Shown: positions 24,539 through 33,354, counted from the stretch's first letter. The stretch is DNA of 64,000 nucleotides from Hyphomicrobium_A sp964493785 (GCA_964493785.1 CAZBPM010000004.1:1-64000), one strand, 5' to 3'. The notes: generated by a model not told the origin, from the letters alone. Translations and numbers: made by a program.

Positions 24539-24665
24539 GTGCACCTCCCTGGTGCTGTAGCGCCGGCCTGTCATCGGGGCCGGCTGCGAATGGGGATTGC
24601 TCCTCAATACGCTGCAGCCAAGCAGTCGTTACATTAGAGAAGTTTCATGATTGCGGAAGGAGGCT

Positions 24666-25379
24666 TCAGCGAACGATCCGTACGGGCTTCTCGACCGCGA
24701 TTTCCTCGGCGGCGAGGCGGCAGCTCAAGGCGATGGCCTCGACGCCGGCGTCGGCTGCGGCGGCAAATGCTGCTAGGTAGGCCGGGTCGATGTCGCCCGA
24801 AATGGAGAACGTCTCGGCGTCGGCGCGCTGGATCAGGTAAACCATGACGGCTCGGTGGCCCTCGCGCACCATGGCTGAGAGCTCGGCAAGGTGCTTGGCG
24901 CCGCGGGTGGTAACGCTGTCGGGGAATTCTGCCCGCCCGGGGTAGCGCATCAGGTGGACGTTCTTGACCTCGACGTAGCAACGCCCCTTGCGCTCGTCTT
25001 CGAGCAGCAGGTCTATGCGGCTCGACAGCCCGTACTTCACCTCGCGCCGCATAGCGGCATAACCGGTGAGCTGCTTTACACCTCCGCCTTCGATCGCCTC
25101 GGCGACGAGACGGTTGGGATGCATTGGATTGATGCCGACCAAAGCTGGGCCGGCGCCGAGATAGGCCTCGACCATCTCCCAGGTGTGCGGATACTTCCGG
25201 CTCGGCGCTTCGCTGCGCGACAGCCAGACGATGGAACCGGGAGCGGAGAGGCCGAGCATGGAGCCGGTGTTCGGGCAGGCGGCTGTGATGGCTTCGCCGG
25301 TGTCGAGGATGACGTCAGCGAGGAAGCGTTTGTAGCGCTGGACAAGACGACCGCGCACGAGCGGAGTGGGGAATCGCAT
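24666..25379 (-). CDS. sfsA: SfsA family DNA-binding/nuclease-like protein
   Basis: A 237-residue SfsA. LVRGRLVQRYKRFLADV at the N-terminus, CPNTGSMLG, GINPMHPNRLVAEAI, DLLLEDE and CYVEVKNV (the PD-(D/E)xK-like nuclease core), and FPDSVTTRGAKHLAELS are all family blocks. The name comes from sugar-fermentation stimulation in E. coli, but the fold and motif suggest nucleic-acid binding or cleavage; the true role is unsettled. It is transcribed away from the molybdopterin-domain gene, with starts about 55 bp apart. Confidence 0.93.
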   Translation of the reverse strand: MRFPTPLVRGRLVQRYKRFLADVILDTGEAITAACPNTGSMLGLSAPGSIVWLSRSEAPSRKYPHTWEMVEAYLGAGPALVGINPMHPNRLVAEAIEGGGVKQLTGYAAMRREVKYGLSSRIDLLLEDERKGRCYVEVKNVHLMRYPGRAEFPDSVTTRGAKHLAELSAMVREGHRAVMVYLIQRADAETFSISGDIDPAYLAAFAAAADAGVEAIALSCRLAAEEIAVEKPVRIVR

Positions 25380-25434
25380 GGCGTCAGCCTAGGTGGTAAG
25401 ACTGCGGCTCGCCAGGGTTGAGGAGAACGGTGCT

Positions 25435-26178
25435 TTGAGCGGCGAGGACATCATCACGGCGGCATTGCTGGTGATCGGCGACGAGATCCTGTCCGGCCGA
25501 ACGTACGACCGCAACGTCAACTACGTCGCAACGCATCTGACGAGCATCGGGATTCGGCTGCGCGAGGTTCGTGTCGTCGCCGATGATGAGGCTGCCATCG
25601 TCGAAGGGATCAATGCCCTGCGTGCGCGCTACACGTATCTCTTCACAACGGGCGGCATAGGTCCGACGCACGACGACATCACCGCGGATGCGGTAGCGAA
25701 GGCGCTCGGTGTTTCCATTGATCATGATCCGCGTGCGGTCGCGCTGCTCGATGCGTACTTCGCTGGACGCGGCGTCGAGGCCACTCCGGCGCGGATGCGC
25801 ATGGCACGCATTCCGTCGGGCGCCGATCTCATCACGAACGCTCTTTCGGTGGCGCCGGGGTTCATGATCGGCAACGTGATCGTGCTCGCGGGAGTGCCCG
25901 ATGTCATGCAGGTGATGCTTGACGACGTGACGCCCAAATTGCGCACCGGAGCCAAAATGATTACGGCGACGATCCAGCTTTTCCGCCCCGAAGGAGATGT
26001 CGCCGATATTTTTGCAGCCCATCAAAAAACATTTCCCGATGTTGCAATGGGGAGCTATCCGTCATTTGCGAGCGGTCGCGTCTCCACGCAACTTGTTCTG
26101 CGATCTACAGATTCAAGATTGCTGCAACGCGCTCGGGAAGAATTGGAGCGTGTTCTTGCAGCGCGCGGATTGTTGTGA
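25435..26178 (+). CDS. MoaB/Mog-type molybdopterin-binding domain protein (CinA N-terminal type)
   Basis: A protein of about 247 residues with the MoCF-biosynthesis/CinA domain: ALLVIGDEILSGRTYDRN at the start, FTTGGIGPTHDDITADAVAKAL, and a PGF(M)IGNVIVLAGVPDVMQ block. It lacks the C-terminal amidase domain of full CinA, so it is a stand-alone form. Such proteins may bind molybdopterin or nucleotide-type substrates; the activity is not established. The start is ambiguous: TTG 25435 has GAGGAG nine bases upstream, while GTG 25393 would add 14 residues. Its upstream region is shared with sfsA. Confidence 0.85.
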   Translation: MSGEDIITAALLVIGDEILSGRTYDRNVNYVATHLTSIGIRLREVRVVADDEAAIVEGINALRARYTYLFTTGGIGPTHDDITADAVAKALGVSIDHDPRAVALLDAYFAGRGVEATPARMRMARIPSGADLITNALSVAPGFMIGNVIVLAGVPDVMQVMLDDVTPKLRTGAKMITATIQLFRPEGDVADIFAAHQKTFPDVAMGSYPSFASGRVSTQLVLRSTDSRLLQRAREELERVLAARGLL

Positions 26179-26345
26179 AATTCGCGGCCATGCGTCGCAG
26201 CGGCGACTTTGTGTAGTGATTTGCCGCGTTATCTCCTCTTCCTGCTGTTTCTTGCAAGTCGCTCCGGGGGGAGTTGGTCGCGGAACTTAGTTTTCCGCAC
26301 CTCGTTCTCGCGGCGCAATTAAAGAAACAACGACGGAGTTCTGTA

Positions 26346-27614
26346 ATGGCGTGGAATGCATCCACCTGGGCGAAGCGCGTTCGCCTGGCGCTTATCGCAA
26401 CGGTCGCCTCTGCGATCGGCGCGGTCGCCATTCCGGCGGTCACGTCCTCGACTGTCGAGGCAAAGACGCCGGGTAAGACGTATTGTTTCGTTGGCAAGTG
26501 CCATCGAGTGAAGACGATCGACGAGACGCAGGCGCTGGTTGGCGTCGAGCAGAGTGTCACTGCCTCGCACTACGACGACTGCAGCAAGGACCGCTACAAT
26601 CCGTGCGGCCTCACCTCGTCGGGCGAGCGCTTCCATCCCGATCGGCCGGACAACACTGCTAGCCCAATCTATCCGGACGGCACGCAGCTTCTCGTGTGGT
26701 CGCCGAAGAACAAGCGTGCGCTGGTCGTGCGCGTGAATAACGCAGGCCCCTACTGGGGTAACCGCACGCTGGACCTTTCGCGTGCTGCTGCTGAGAAGCT
26801 CGGCTTCGAGGGCGATGGCGTCGCCAATCTCAAGGTGAAGGTGATCAAGGCGCCGGACCCGGCGGAAGCTCGCTACAAGAAGAACCGCGAGTATGATCCC
26901 GTCCCTGGCGACATCGGTCAGTATACGACCATCGCCGAGGCACAGCAGGGCATGGCCGTGGTGCTTGCGTTCAAGGCCACGACGGGCTCTCCGTTCGCGC
27001 CTGTCACGACGGCGAATGCCTTCTCCGGCCAGAGTGTCGGTTCGGGCAACATGCTGGTCGCGGAAGCTCCGCAGGCGATCGGTCGCGTGATGACCATCGC
27101 GTACTCGCCGGCAAATGCACCGGTTGCGTTCAGTGGCTTCCCCCGTCAGAGCCACGTCGACCGTGGTCAGGGGGTGCTCCAATCGCGCACGCTGCAGAGC
27201 GCAGCGCAGCAGTCGCGTTGGGATGAGGATCGCGTCATCGATGGTCCGGTGAAGCTGTCTGCTGCAAACGAAACCTCGTCGATCGCGCTGCCGAAGATCA
27301 GCGACGCGAAGGCCAAGGGCAAGGAGGCGGCAAAGGCGAAGCTCGCCGCTGCGGTTTATGACGAGGACGCCAAGCCGGCAAAGAAGAAGCGCGGCGCAAA
27401 GGCTGAGAAGTCGGAGAAGGCTGGAAAGTCGACCAAGACCGCCAGCAACAAGTCTCGCCGTTCGCGCCGCGATGTGGCGAGCTACGAAGGTCGCTACCGC
27501 GAGGACCGGGAATACCGTCCGCGTGTCGCTCAGTCCGGGGGCTATGGCTACGGGCATAGCGACGGTGGACGCAGCGCCGGCCAGACGATGCAGGACAACT
27601 TCCGGCCGCTCTAG
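26346..27614 (+). CDS. RlpA-like double-psi beta-barrel protein with altered catalytic motif
   Basis: A 422-residue exported protein (signal peptide about 1-39). Residues 72-160 form the RlpA-like double-psi beta-barrel: ASHYDDCSKDRYNPCGLTSS, FHPDRPDNTASP and LVVRVNNAGPYWGNRTLDLS. Canonical RlpA lytic transglycosylases have N-D-R-G-P, but here residues 131-135 read N-N-A-G-P, so the catalytic Asp is missing. Two extra Cys pairs (C47/C52 and C79/C87) suggest disulphides. The C-terminal third is low-complexity, rich in Lys/Ala then Arg/Tyr/Gly. It may bind glycans rather than cleave them. GGAG precedes the ATG. Confidence 0.75.
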   Translation: MAWNASTWAKRVRLALIATVASAIGAVAIPAVTSSTVEAKTPGKTYCFVGKCHRVKTIDETQALVGVEQSVTASHYDDCSKDRYNPCGLTSSGERFHPDRPDNTASPIYPDGTQLLVWSPKNKRALVVRVNNAGPYWGNRTLDLSRAAAEKLGFEGDGVANLKVKVIKAPDPAEARYKKNREYDPVPGDIGQYTTIAEAQQGMAVVLAFKATTGSPFAPVTTANAFSGQSVGSGNMLVAEAPQAIGRVMTIAYSPANAPVAFSGFPRQSHVDRGQGVLQSRTLQSAAQQSRWDEDRVIDGPVKLSAANETSSIALPKISDAKAKGKEAAKAKLAAAVYDEDAKPAKKKRGAKAEKSEKAGKSTKTASNKSRRSRRDVASYEGRYREDREYRPRVAQSGGYGYGHSDGGRSAGQTMQDNFRPL

Positions 27615-27636
27615 TCTCTGGGTCAGGATGCAATTG

Positions 27637-27657
27637 CTTCGGGCCGGTGGCCCGAGG
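27637..27657. terminator. hairpin between convergent genes
   Basis: A nine-bp stem (CTTCGGGCC with GGCCCGAGG, one G-U pair) and a three-base loop between the RlpA-like gene and the minus-strand gene ending at 27667. There is no strong U tract. Confidence 0.55.
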
Positions 27658-27666
27658 CGATCGCGT

Positions 27667-28278
27667 CTAGCGCAACAGGGCGGCGGGGAGGCCAAAAGCC
27701 GATCCGCCTTCCTCGTACTTGAAGAACAGATCGTATTCCGCCTCGAGCGTATCGAGGAAGGTCGCCACGAGATCCAGCAGCGGGCCGAGCGCGATGCGCC
27801 GTGCCACGAGGAAGTTCTCGCCGGCGATAAGCGGAGCCGTGTCCGAAAGCGCAGGGGCATCGGACGGAACGAGCCCGCGGCTTCGCACATAGGCCAGCAG
27901 CCCGCTACCGGCGTCGAAGTCGGCGGCGCTGATGTCGGCGCATTCCTCGACCGCGTCCAACAACACGGCCGTGCCAGCGAGGTACAGCCGCGCCATCATG
28001 GCGAAGCGGTCCTCGGTCTCGGCGACCTCCGTCGCCCAGTCGCGGCCCTTGAGGACGCGCGAGATGAGGGTCAATTCGAATGTGCGGATGCGCTCGATAG
28101 CGGCACGCTGGCCGGCGCGCAGCTCGGCAATCGCGTCGGGATCGCGCGGTGGCTTGGCCGGCCCGATAAAGAGCACGCCCGTCAAATCCTCGCCGGCGGC
28201 CAGGGCAGCATCGAGGTGCTCGGCCAGCAGGTAGACGCTGACGGGGGCTTCGAGGCGTTTGGTCAGGTCGTCAGTCAT
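27667..28278 (-). CDS. hypothetical helical protein with a GANTC-rich upstream region
   Basis: A 203-residue soluble, Ala/Leu/Glu-rich, mostly alpha-helical protein that I do not recognise. Landmarks are APVSVYLLAEHLDAALAAG near residue 11, a central RIRTFELTLISRVLKGRDW, and the C-terminal LEAEYDLFFKYEEGG. There is no signal peptide or TM segment. Three GANTC sites and a nine-bp dyad lie 15-48 bp upstream of its start (28293-28326), which suggests cell-cycle-linked control. The terminator at 27637 follows it. Confidence 0.6.
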   Translation of the reverse strand: MTDDLTKRLEAPVSVYLLAEHLDAALAAGEDLTGVLFIGPAKPPRDPDAIAELRAGQRAAIERIRTFELTLISRVLKGRDWATEVAETEDRFAMMARLYLAGTAVLLDAVEECADISAADFDAGSGLLAYVRSRGLVPSDAPALSDTAPLIAGENFLVARRIALGPLLDLVATFLDTLEAEYDLFFKYEEGGSAFGLPAALLR

Positions 28279-28292
28279 TGCATTCCCTGCGC

Positions 28293-28326
28293 GCAGAATC
28301 GTTTGGCGAATCTGGAGCGATTCTGC
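28293..28326. promoter_or_regulatory. nine-bp dyad containing three GANTC sites
   Basis: GCAGAATCG (28293-28301) and CGATTCTGC (28318-28326) form a perfect dyad with a 16-base centre. GANTC sites are at 28296-28300, 28308-28312 and 28319-28323. Position and content fit a CcrM/GcrA-responsive promoter or operator for the gene starting at 28278. Confidence 0.45.
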
Positions 28327-28395
28327 GGCTCATGCACTGTTTGTCCCCCGCATATCCCCATTCTCTTCCTCGCGGTGCGGCGATGAGAAAGGGTC

Positions 28396-28430
28396 GGGAG
28401 CAGGTGCGCGAGGCGCCTGCTCCCTTTTTT
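28396..28430. terminator. strong terminator beyond the nrdJ operon
   Basis: A 12-bp stem with one G-U pair (GGGAGCAGGTGC and partner), five-base loop, followed on the plus strand by six Ts and on the minus strand by CCCTTTCTC. The neighbouring genes on both sides are on the minus strand, so the T tract points the wrong way for them, although the hairpin lies just past the stop at 28436. It could also end a plus-strand transcript not otherwise annotated. Confidence 0.75.
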
Positions 28431-28435
28431 GGTGC

Positions 28436-28666
28436 TCATGCACTGACGAGGGAAGATTGCAGCAAGCGCGTCACCCACAACTGATGGCGCTTGGCTGCAC
28501 GGTCATATTCTCTGGCGCGCTCTTCTGCTTGAGCCGCATCCGCGCGCGCCATCTCGCGCACGGAGAACGGGTTGATGCGCGTCTCGAGCAACTCGTCGAA
28601 GCGGCGCTGCCGAAGCTCGGCAGCGGTCATCTCGAAGAGCGGGGTAAGGTCAGCGAGCTTGGTCAT
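28436..28666 (-). CDS. small protein downstream of nrdJ
   Basis: A 76-residue protein beginning MTKLADLTPLFEMTAAELRQ. It is highly charged and helical (EERAREYDRAAKRHQLW), with no TM. The ATG lies 11 bp past the nrdJ stop and follows GGGAGGG, so translation and co-transcription with nrdJ are very likely. Function unknown; its position suggests a link to ribonucleotide reductase, but no motif confirms it. Confidence 0.65.
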   Translation of the reverse strand: MTKLADLTPLFEMTAAELRQRRFDELLETRINPFSVREMARADAAQAEERAREYDRAAKRHQLWVTRLLQSSLVSA

Positions 28667-28677
28667 GGTTCCCTCCC

Positions 28678-31600
28678 TCAGCTGCAGCCGCTCGTGCCGC
28701 CGCAGGTGTCGCATTTGAGGCAGGTGCCGTTGCGCACGAGGGTGAAGTTTCCGCATTCGCGACAGGCTTCGCCCTCATAGCCGCGGATCCGCGCCTCGGC
28801 TCTGAGATCGCTCTCGCGCGTCTTCACCTTGACCTCTGTGCGCGTCACCGTGCGGCGTGCGTACATCACCGCCGCGTCGGCCTTGAGAGCGGTTGCGCCT
28901 TCCGTCGGGTAGACAGCGGTGTCGCCCTCGACCGCAGGGAAGGATGAGGACACGACATCCTCGTACGTCTCGCGCAACTCGGCGGTCGCGCCACGGCCGC
29001 TGGAGGCGAGCCGCAGGTTGCCGCGCATGAAGCCCTTGGAAACCACTTTGCTCACCTGCTCCGGCAGCTCCAGGCCAAGCTGCTCGTCTGTCTCTTCGTC
29101 GGAGGAGCCAAGACCCGTCTCGCCGACGATCTCGCGCGGATCGACGTGGGCCAGGTCGTGGCGACCGAGGTAGGACACGGCCAGTTCGCGGAAGATGTAG
29201 TCGAGCACTGACGTCGCGTTCTTGATCGTCTCGTTGCCGGTGACGAGGCCGGCAGGCTCGAAGCGCGTGAAGGTGAAGGCTTCGACGAACTCTTCGAGCG
29301 GCACGCCGTACTGCAGGCCGAGCGAGATGGCGATGGCGAAGTTATTCATCAGCGAGCGGAAGGCGGCGCCTTCCTTGTGCATGTCGATGAAGATCTCGCC
29401 GAGGCGACCATCCTCGTACTCGCCGGTGTGGAGGTACACCTTGTGGCCGCCGACGGTGGCCTTCTGGGTGTAGCTCTTGCGGCGGTTCGGCATCCGCTGA
29501 CGCTCATGTGCGTTGGCCTGCTCGCTCGCATCCTTCAGCGAGATTTCAAGCTCGGCAACGCGCTTGGCCAGCTTCTCGGCTGCTGCGAGGGCACGCTGCA
29601 GCTGCGGCTTGTCGGCCAGCATCTGCTCGGCGGCTTCCTCCTGCTCGTCGGCGTCATCGCCAAGAACCTGGGCGTTGAGCGGCTGGGAGAGCTTGGAGCC
29701 GTCGCGGTAGAGGGCGTTGGCCTTCAGCGCGAGTTTCCAGGACAGCATGTAGGACGCCTTGCAGTCCTCAACCGTCGCCTCGTTCGGCATGTTGATGGTC
29801 TTGGAGATGGCACCCGAGATGAACGGCTGCGAGGCGGCCATCATGAGGATGTGGCTCTCGACCGACAGGTAGCGCTTGCCCTTGCGGCCGCAAGGATTGG
29901 CGCAATCGAACACCGGCAGGTGCTCGACCTTGAGGTGCGGCGCGCCTTCCAGCGTCATCGCTCCGCAGACGTGCTCGTTGGCGGCCTCAATATCCTTCTT
30001 CGTAAAGCCGAGCGCGGTGAGGAGGTCGAATGCCGGATCGTTCAGCTTGTCGGCGGCGATCTTCAGCTTGGAGACGATGAAGTCCTCGCCCAGCACCCAC
30101 TTGTTGAAGACGAACTTGATGTCGAACGCGCTTTCGAGGCCGGCGTGGATCTTGGCGAGCGCTGCGTCGTCGAAGCCCTTGGCCTTGAGCGTGGCAGGGT
30201 TGATGGCCGGAGCCTGGGCGAGCGAGCCGTGGCCGACCGCATAGGCCTCGATCTCGGCGATCTCGTTCTCGCGGTAGCCGAGAGTGCGCAGAGCCGCCGG
30301 CACGGCGCGATTGATGATCTTGAAGTAGCCGCCGCCGGCCAGCTTCTTGAACTTCACGAGAGCGAAGTCTGGCTCGATGCCGGTCGTGTCGCAGTCCATG
30401 ACCAGGCCGATCGTGCCGGTCGGCGCGACGACGGTGGCCTGCGCGTTGCGGAAGCCGTGGGCCTGGCCGAGTGCAATGGCTTTATCCCAAGCCCGCTTGG
30501 CAGCCTCGATCAGTGCCTCGTCCGGGCACGATGCGTGGTCGAGCGGCACGGGAGCGATTGCCAGCTTCTCGTAGCCGTCGCTCATGCCATATGCCGCGCG
30601 GCGGTGGTTGCGGATGACGCGCAGCATGTCGGCGGCGTTGGCGTGGTAGCCGGCGAACGGGCCGAGCTCGCGGGCCATTTCGGCCGAGGTCGAGTAGGCG
30701 ACGCCCGTCATGACGGCGGAGATCGCGCCGCAGATGGCGCGGCCTTCGGCCGAGTCATAGCCGATGCCGCTCGCCATCAGCAGGCCACCGATGTTGGCGA
30801 AGCCGAGGCCGAGGGTGCGATAGCGATAGGAAAGCTCGGCGATCTGGCGGGAGGGGAACTGCGCCATCAGCACGGAGATTTCCAGCACGATGGTCCAGAG
30901 GCGGCAGGCGTGCTCCAGGCTTTCGACGTCGAAGGCGCCGTCCTGCTGACGGAACGTCATGAGGTTGACGGAGGCGAGATTGCAGGCCGTGTCGTCGAGG
31001 AACATGTACTCCGAGCACGGATTGGAAGCGCGGATCGGTCCCGACTTGGGGCAGGTGTGCCAGTCGTTGATGGTGGTGTGGAACTGGATGCCCGGGTCAG
31101 CGGATGCCCAAGCGGCAAAGCCGATCTGTTCCCACAGGTCGCGGGCCTTCAGCGTCTTGTTGGTCTTGCCCGAGAGGCGAGAGTTGAGCTTCCAGTCGCC
31201 ATCGGTCTCGACGAGATTGAGGAATTCGTCGGTGACCCGCACCGAGTTGTTGGAGTTCTGGCCGGACACGGTGAGGTAGGCTTCAGAATCCCAATCGGTG
31301 TCGTAGGTCGAGAACTCGATGTCGCGATAGCCCTGACGTGCGAACTGGATGACGCGCAGGATGTAGTTGTTCGGCACCTCGTCGCGACGCGCTTCCTTGA
31401 TGGCGCGCTTCAGGGCGGGGTTCTTTGCGGGATCGAAGCAAGCGTCGCCGTCGGCGTCGCAGTTGACGCACGCCTTCATCACGGCGGTGAGGCGCTTGTG
31501 GCAGATCTTGGAGCCGGCGACGAGGGCAGCGACCTTCTGCTCCTCCTTCACCTTCCAGTTGATGTATTCCTCGATGTCCGGATGATCGACGTCGACGACG

Positions 31601-32442
31601 ACCATCTTGGCAGCGCGGCGCGTGGTGCCGCCCGACTTGATGGCGCCGGCAGCGCGGTCACCGATTTTGAGGAAGCTCATCAGGCCGGACGACTTGCCGC
31701 CGCCGGACAGCTTCTCGTTGGCGCCGCGCAGCTTGGAGAAGTTGGAACCGGTGCCAGAGCCGTACTTGAAGAGGCGTGCTTCACGGACCCACAGGTCCAT
31801 GATGCCGTTCTCGTTGACGAGATCGTCCTCGATCGACTGGATGAAGCAGGCGTGCGGCTGGGGGTGCTCATAGGCCGAATCCGAGACGGTCAGCTTGCCG
31901 GTCTCGAAGTCGACGTAGAGGTGGCCCTGGCCGGGGCCGTCGATGCCATAGGCCCAGTGCAGACCGGTGTTGAACCACTGCGGGCTGTTCGGCGCCGCCA
32001 TCTGCATGGCGAGCATGTAGCGCATCTCGTCGTAGAACGCCTGCGCGTCTTCCTCGGTGGTGAAGTAGCCGCCCTTGAGGCCCCAATAGGTCCAGGTGCC
32101 GGCGAGGCGGCCGAATACCTGACGGGCGTCGCTCTCACCGCCGTAGCGCTCTTCCTTCGGCAACTCGGCGAGCGCCTTCTCGTCGGGGACGGAGCGCCAA
32201 GCCCAGGACGGAATCTTATTCTCTTCGACCTTCTTCAGGCGGCGGGCGACGCCAGCCTTGCGGAAGTACTTCTGGGCGAGAATGTCGGCGGCAACCTGGC
32301 TCCACTGCTCGGGGACCATAAGGCCTTCGAGGCGGAAGACGACGGAGCCGTCGGGGTTCTTGATCTCGCTGGTCGCGCGGCGGAATTGGATGAGGTCGTA
32401 GGGTGAGGTGCCTGCAGTCGTAAAGCGCCGCGTGATCTTCAT
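28678..32442 (-). CDS. nrdJ: vitamin B12-dependent class II ribonucleotide reductase
   Basis: A 1254-residue NrdJ, which makes deoxyribonucleotides by adenosylcobalamin radical chemistry and works with or without oxygen. It starts MKITRRFTTAGTSPYDLI. NSPQWFNTGL (substrate Cys region), SNPCSEYMFLD (NPCSE, typical of RNR), ATVVAPTGTIGLVMDCDTTGIEPDFALVKFKKL (split here as APTGTIGLVMDCDTTGIEPD) and a C-terminal zinc-like tail (CRECG, CLKCDTC) are all seen. ATG 32442 has GGGGGA upstream. The leader (32443-32760) carries a tight GANTC cluster, and nrdR, the usual repressor, is at 44243. I found no B12 riboswitch in the leader. Confidence 0.96.
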   Translation of the reverse strand: MKITRRFTTAGTSPYDLIQFRRATSEIKNPDGSVVFRLEGLMVPEQWSQVAADILAQKYFRKAGVARRLKKVEENKIPSWAWRSVPDEKALAELPKEERYGGESDARQVFGRLAGTWTYWGLKGGYFTTEEDAQAFYDEMRYMLAMQMAAPNSPQWFNTGLHWAYGIDGPGQGHLYVDFETGKLTVSDSAYEHPQPHACFIQSIEDDLVNENGIMDLWVREARLFKYGSGTGSNFSKLRGANEKLSGGGKSSGLMSFLKIGDRAAGAIKSGGTTRRAAKMVVVDVDHPDIEEYINWKVKEEQKVAALVAGSKICHKRLTAVMKACVNCDADGDACFDPAKNPALKRAIKEARRDEVPNNYILRVIQFARQGYRDIEFSTYDTDWDSEAYLTVSGQNSNNSVRVTDEFLNLVETDGDWKLNSRLSGKTNKTLKARDLWEQIGFAAWASADPGIQFHTTINDWHTCPKSGPIRASNPCSEYMFLDDTACNLASVNLMTFRQQDGAFDVESLEHACRLWTIVLEISVLMAQFPSRQIAELSYRYRTLGLGFANIGGLLMASGIGYDSAEGRAICGAISAVMTGVAYSTSAEMARELGPFAGYHANAADMLRVIRNHRRAAYGMSDGYEKLAIAPVPLDHASCPDEALIEAAKRAWDKAIALGQAHGFRNAQATVVAPTGTIGLVMDCDTTGIEPDFALVKFKKLAGGGYFKIINRAVPAALRTLGYRENEIAEIEAYAVGHGSLAQAPAINPATLKAKGFDDAALAKIHAGLESAFDIKFVFNKWVLGEDFIVSKLKIAADKLNDPAFDLLTALGFTKKDIEAANEHVCGAMTLEGAPHLKVEHLPVFDCANPCGRKGKRYLSVESHILMMAASQPFISGAISKTINMPNEATVEDCKASYMLSWKLALKANALYRDGSKLSQPLNAQVLGDDADEQEEAAEQMLADKPQLQRALAAAEKLAKRVAELEISLKDASEQANAHERQRMPNRRKSYTQKATVGGHKVYLHTGEYEDGRLGEIFIDMHKEGAAFRSLMNNFAIAISLGLQYGVPLEEFVEAFTFTRFEPAGLVTGNETIKNATSVLDYIFRELAVSYLGRHDLAHVDPREIVGETGLGSSDEETDEQLGLELPEQVSKVVSKGFMRGNLRLASSGRGATAELRETYEDVVSSSFPAVEGDTAVYPTEGATALKADAAVMYARRTVTRTEVKVKTRESDLRAEARIRGYEGEACRECGNFTLVRNGTCLKCDTCGGTSGCS

Positions 32443-32952
32443 AGGAAAGTCCCCCGATGTGCATTGCGGGCGCGGGCGGCAGGCACAATTCCACCGTCGG
32501 CGGAAACGCCTTCCAGCGCCTTCGCCTGCCACCTACGCGTTGTCTGGATTGGGCCAACGGGCCCGATACTGGGGCAACAAGACACCGGCAGGAGCGCCTG
32601 CCGTTTTCTCGCCGCGTTGGACTCAAGGTGTCCGATTCGAGGCGAGTCGCCAAAGAGTTTGTATGTTGCCGGTCGCACGCATACTAGATGTAGATGATGA
32701 CTGGATAACCCGCCCGACAGTCAGTGGATTTCTTGTGGGGGCCCGGTACGGTTTCGGGCGCTAAGCGCCGGATTCCCTGGGGGTTGCCGGCTGTTGGCAA
32801 AAAGCGTCGCCGAAACGTCGTCTCGCGTCAGCCTATGGCGATTCCACTGGTGTCGGGTGTTGCCCATCTGCCGCGGTCAGCGACCCAGGTGGCCGCATTG
32901 CTCCGGCGGATCAGATCGGCGATGCTGCGGCAGCGAAACAGCGGGCAGGACC
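32443..32952. other. divergent regulatory region of nrdJ and the NDUFA12 gene
   Basis: About 510 bp without a gene. It holds the GANTC cluster 32620-32648, another GANTC at 32771-32775, a hairpin GGCAGGAGCGCCTGCC (32587-32602) followed by TTTTCTC on the plus strand, and a 13-bp perfect palindrome GGCGCTAAGCGCC (32757-32769). No cobalamin-riboswitch box or clear NrdR box was recognised by eye. Confidence 0.5.
32620..32648. promoter_or_regulatory. cluster of three GANTC (CcrM) sites upstream of nrdJ
   Basis: GACTC at 32620-32624, GATTC at 32634-32638 and GAGTC at 32644-32648, about 180-205 bp upstream of nrdJ. Random sequence would give about one site per 250-300 bp, so three in 29 bp is notable. 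CcrM methylation with GcrA drives S-phase genes in Alphaproteobacteria, which suits a dNTP-supply gene. Confidence 0.5.
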
Positions 32953-33354
32953 ATGGGACTTTTCAGCGAGCTTTTCTGCTGGTGGGGCGGCAATACCTGG
33001 GGCACACGCGTGACGATCTGGCGCCAGGGGCGCCTCGTCGGCAAGGATGAGTTCGGCAACAGGTATTACGAGCAGAAAAAGGGCGTCGGCCCGCTCGGCA
33101 AGCCGCGCCGCTGGGTCACCTACACGGATTTCGCCGAAGCCTCCAAGGTGCCCCCGGGCTGGTATGGGTGGCTGCATTATTCAGCGGACACGCCGCCGAC
33201 GGATGAGAATTACGTCGAGAGGCCCTGGCAGCGGCCGCATCTGATGAATCAGACAGGGACGCCGGGTGCCTATCGCCCGCCGGGCTCGATTCTAGGTAGT
33301 GGCGTGCGCGCAAAATCGACCAGCGACTACAAGCCCTGGCGTCCCGAAGCGTGA
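32953..33354 (+). CDS. NADH:ubiquinone oxidoreductase 17.2 kDa subunit (NDUFA12)
   Basis: A 133-residue homologue of mitochondrial NDUFA12, an accessory subunit of respiratory complex I found in Alphaproteobacteria. RLVGKDEFGNRYYEQKK and the RRWVTYTDFAEASKVPPGWYGWLHY region are diagnostic. It sits on the peripheral arm and helps assembly and stability. ATG 32953 was chosen; the longer frame starting at 32794 has no conserved extension. The DUF2155 gene follows directly, the usual order in this class. Confidence 0.93.
   Translation: MGLFSELFCWWGGNTWGTRVTIWRQGRLVGKDEFGNRYYEQKKGVGPLGKPRRWVTYTDFAEASKVPPGWYGWLHYSADTPPTDENYVERPWQRPHLMNQTGTPGAYRPPGSILGSGVRAKSTSDYKPWRPEA

Noticed and set aside
29377..32406. 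A very long open frame (about 1000 codons) on the plus strand opposite nrdJ
   Set aside because: It mirrors the nrdJ codons in a GC-rich gene, has no ribosome-binding site or recognisable domain, and nrdJ is certain.
32443..32700. Cobalamin riboswitch upstream of the B12-dependent reductase
   Set aside because: The leader lacks a recognisable B12 box (AGGAGACCTGCC-type) and the GCCACTG element; the hairpin at 32587-32602 alone is not enough.
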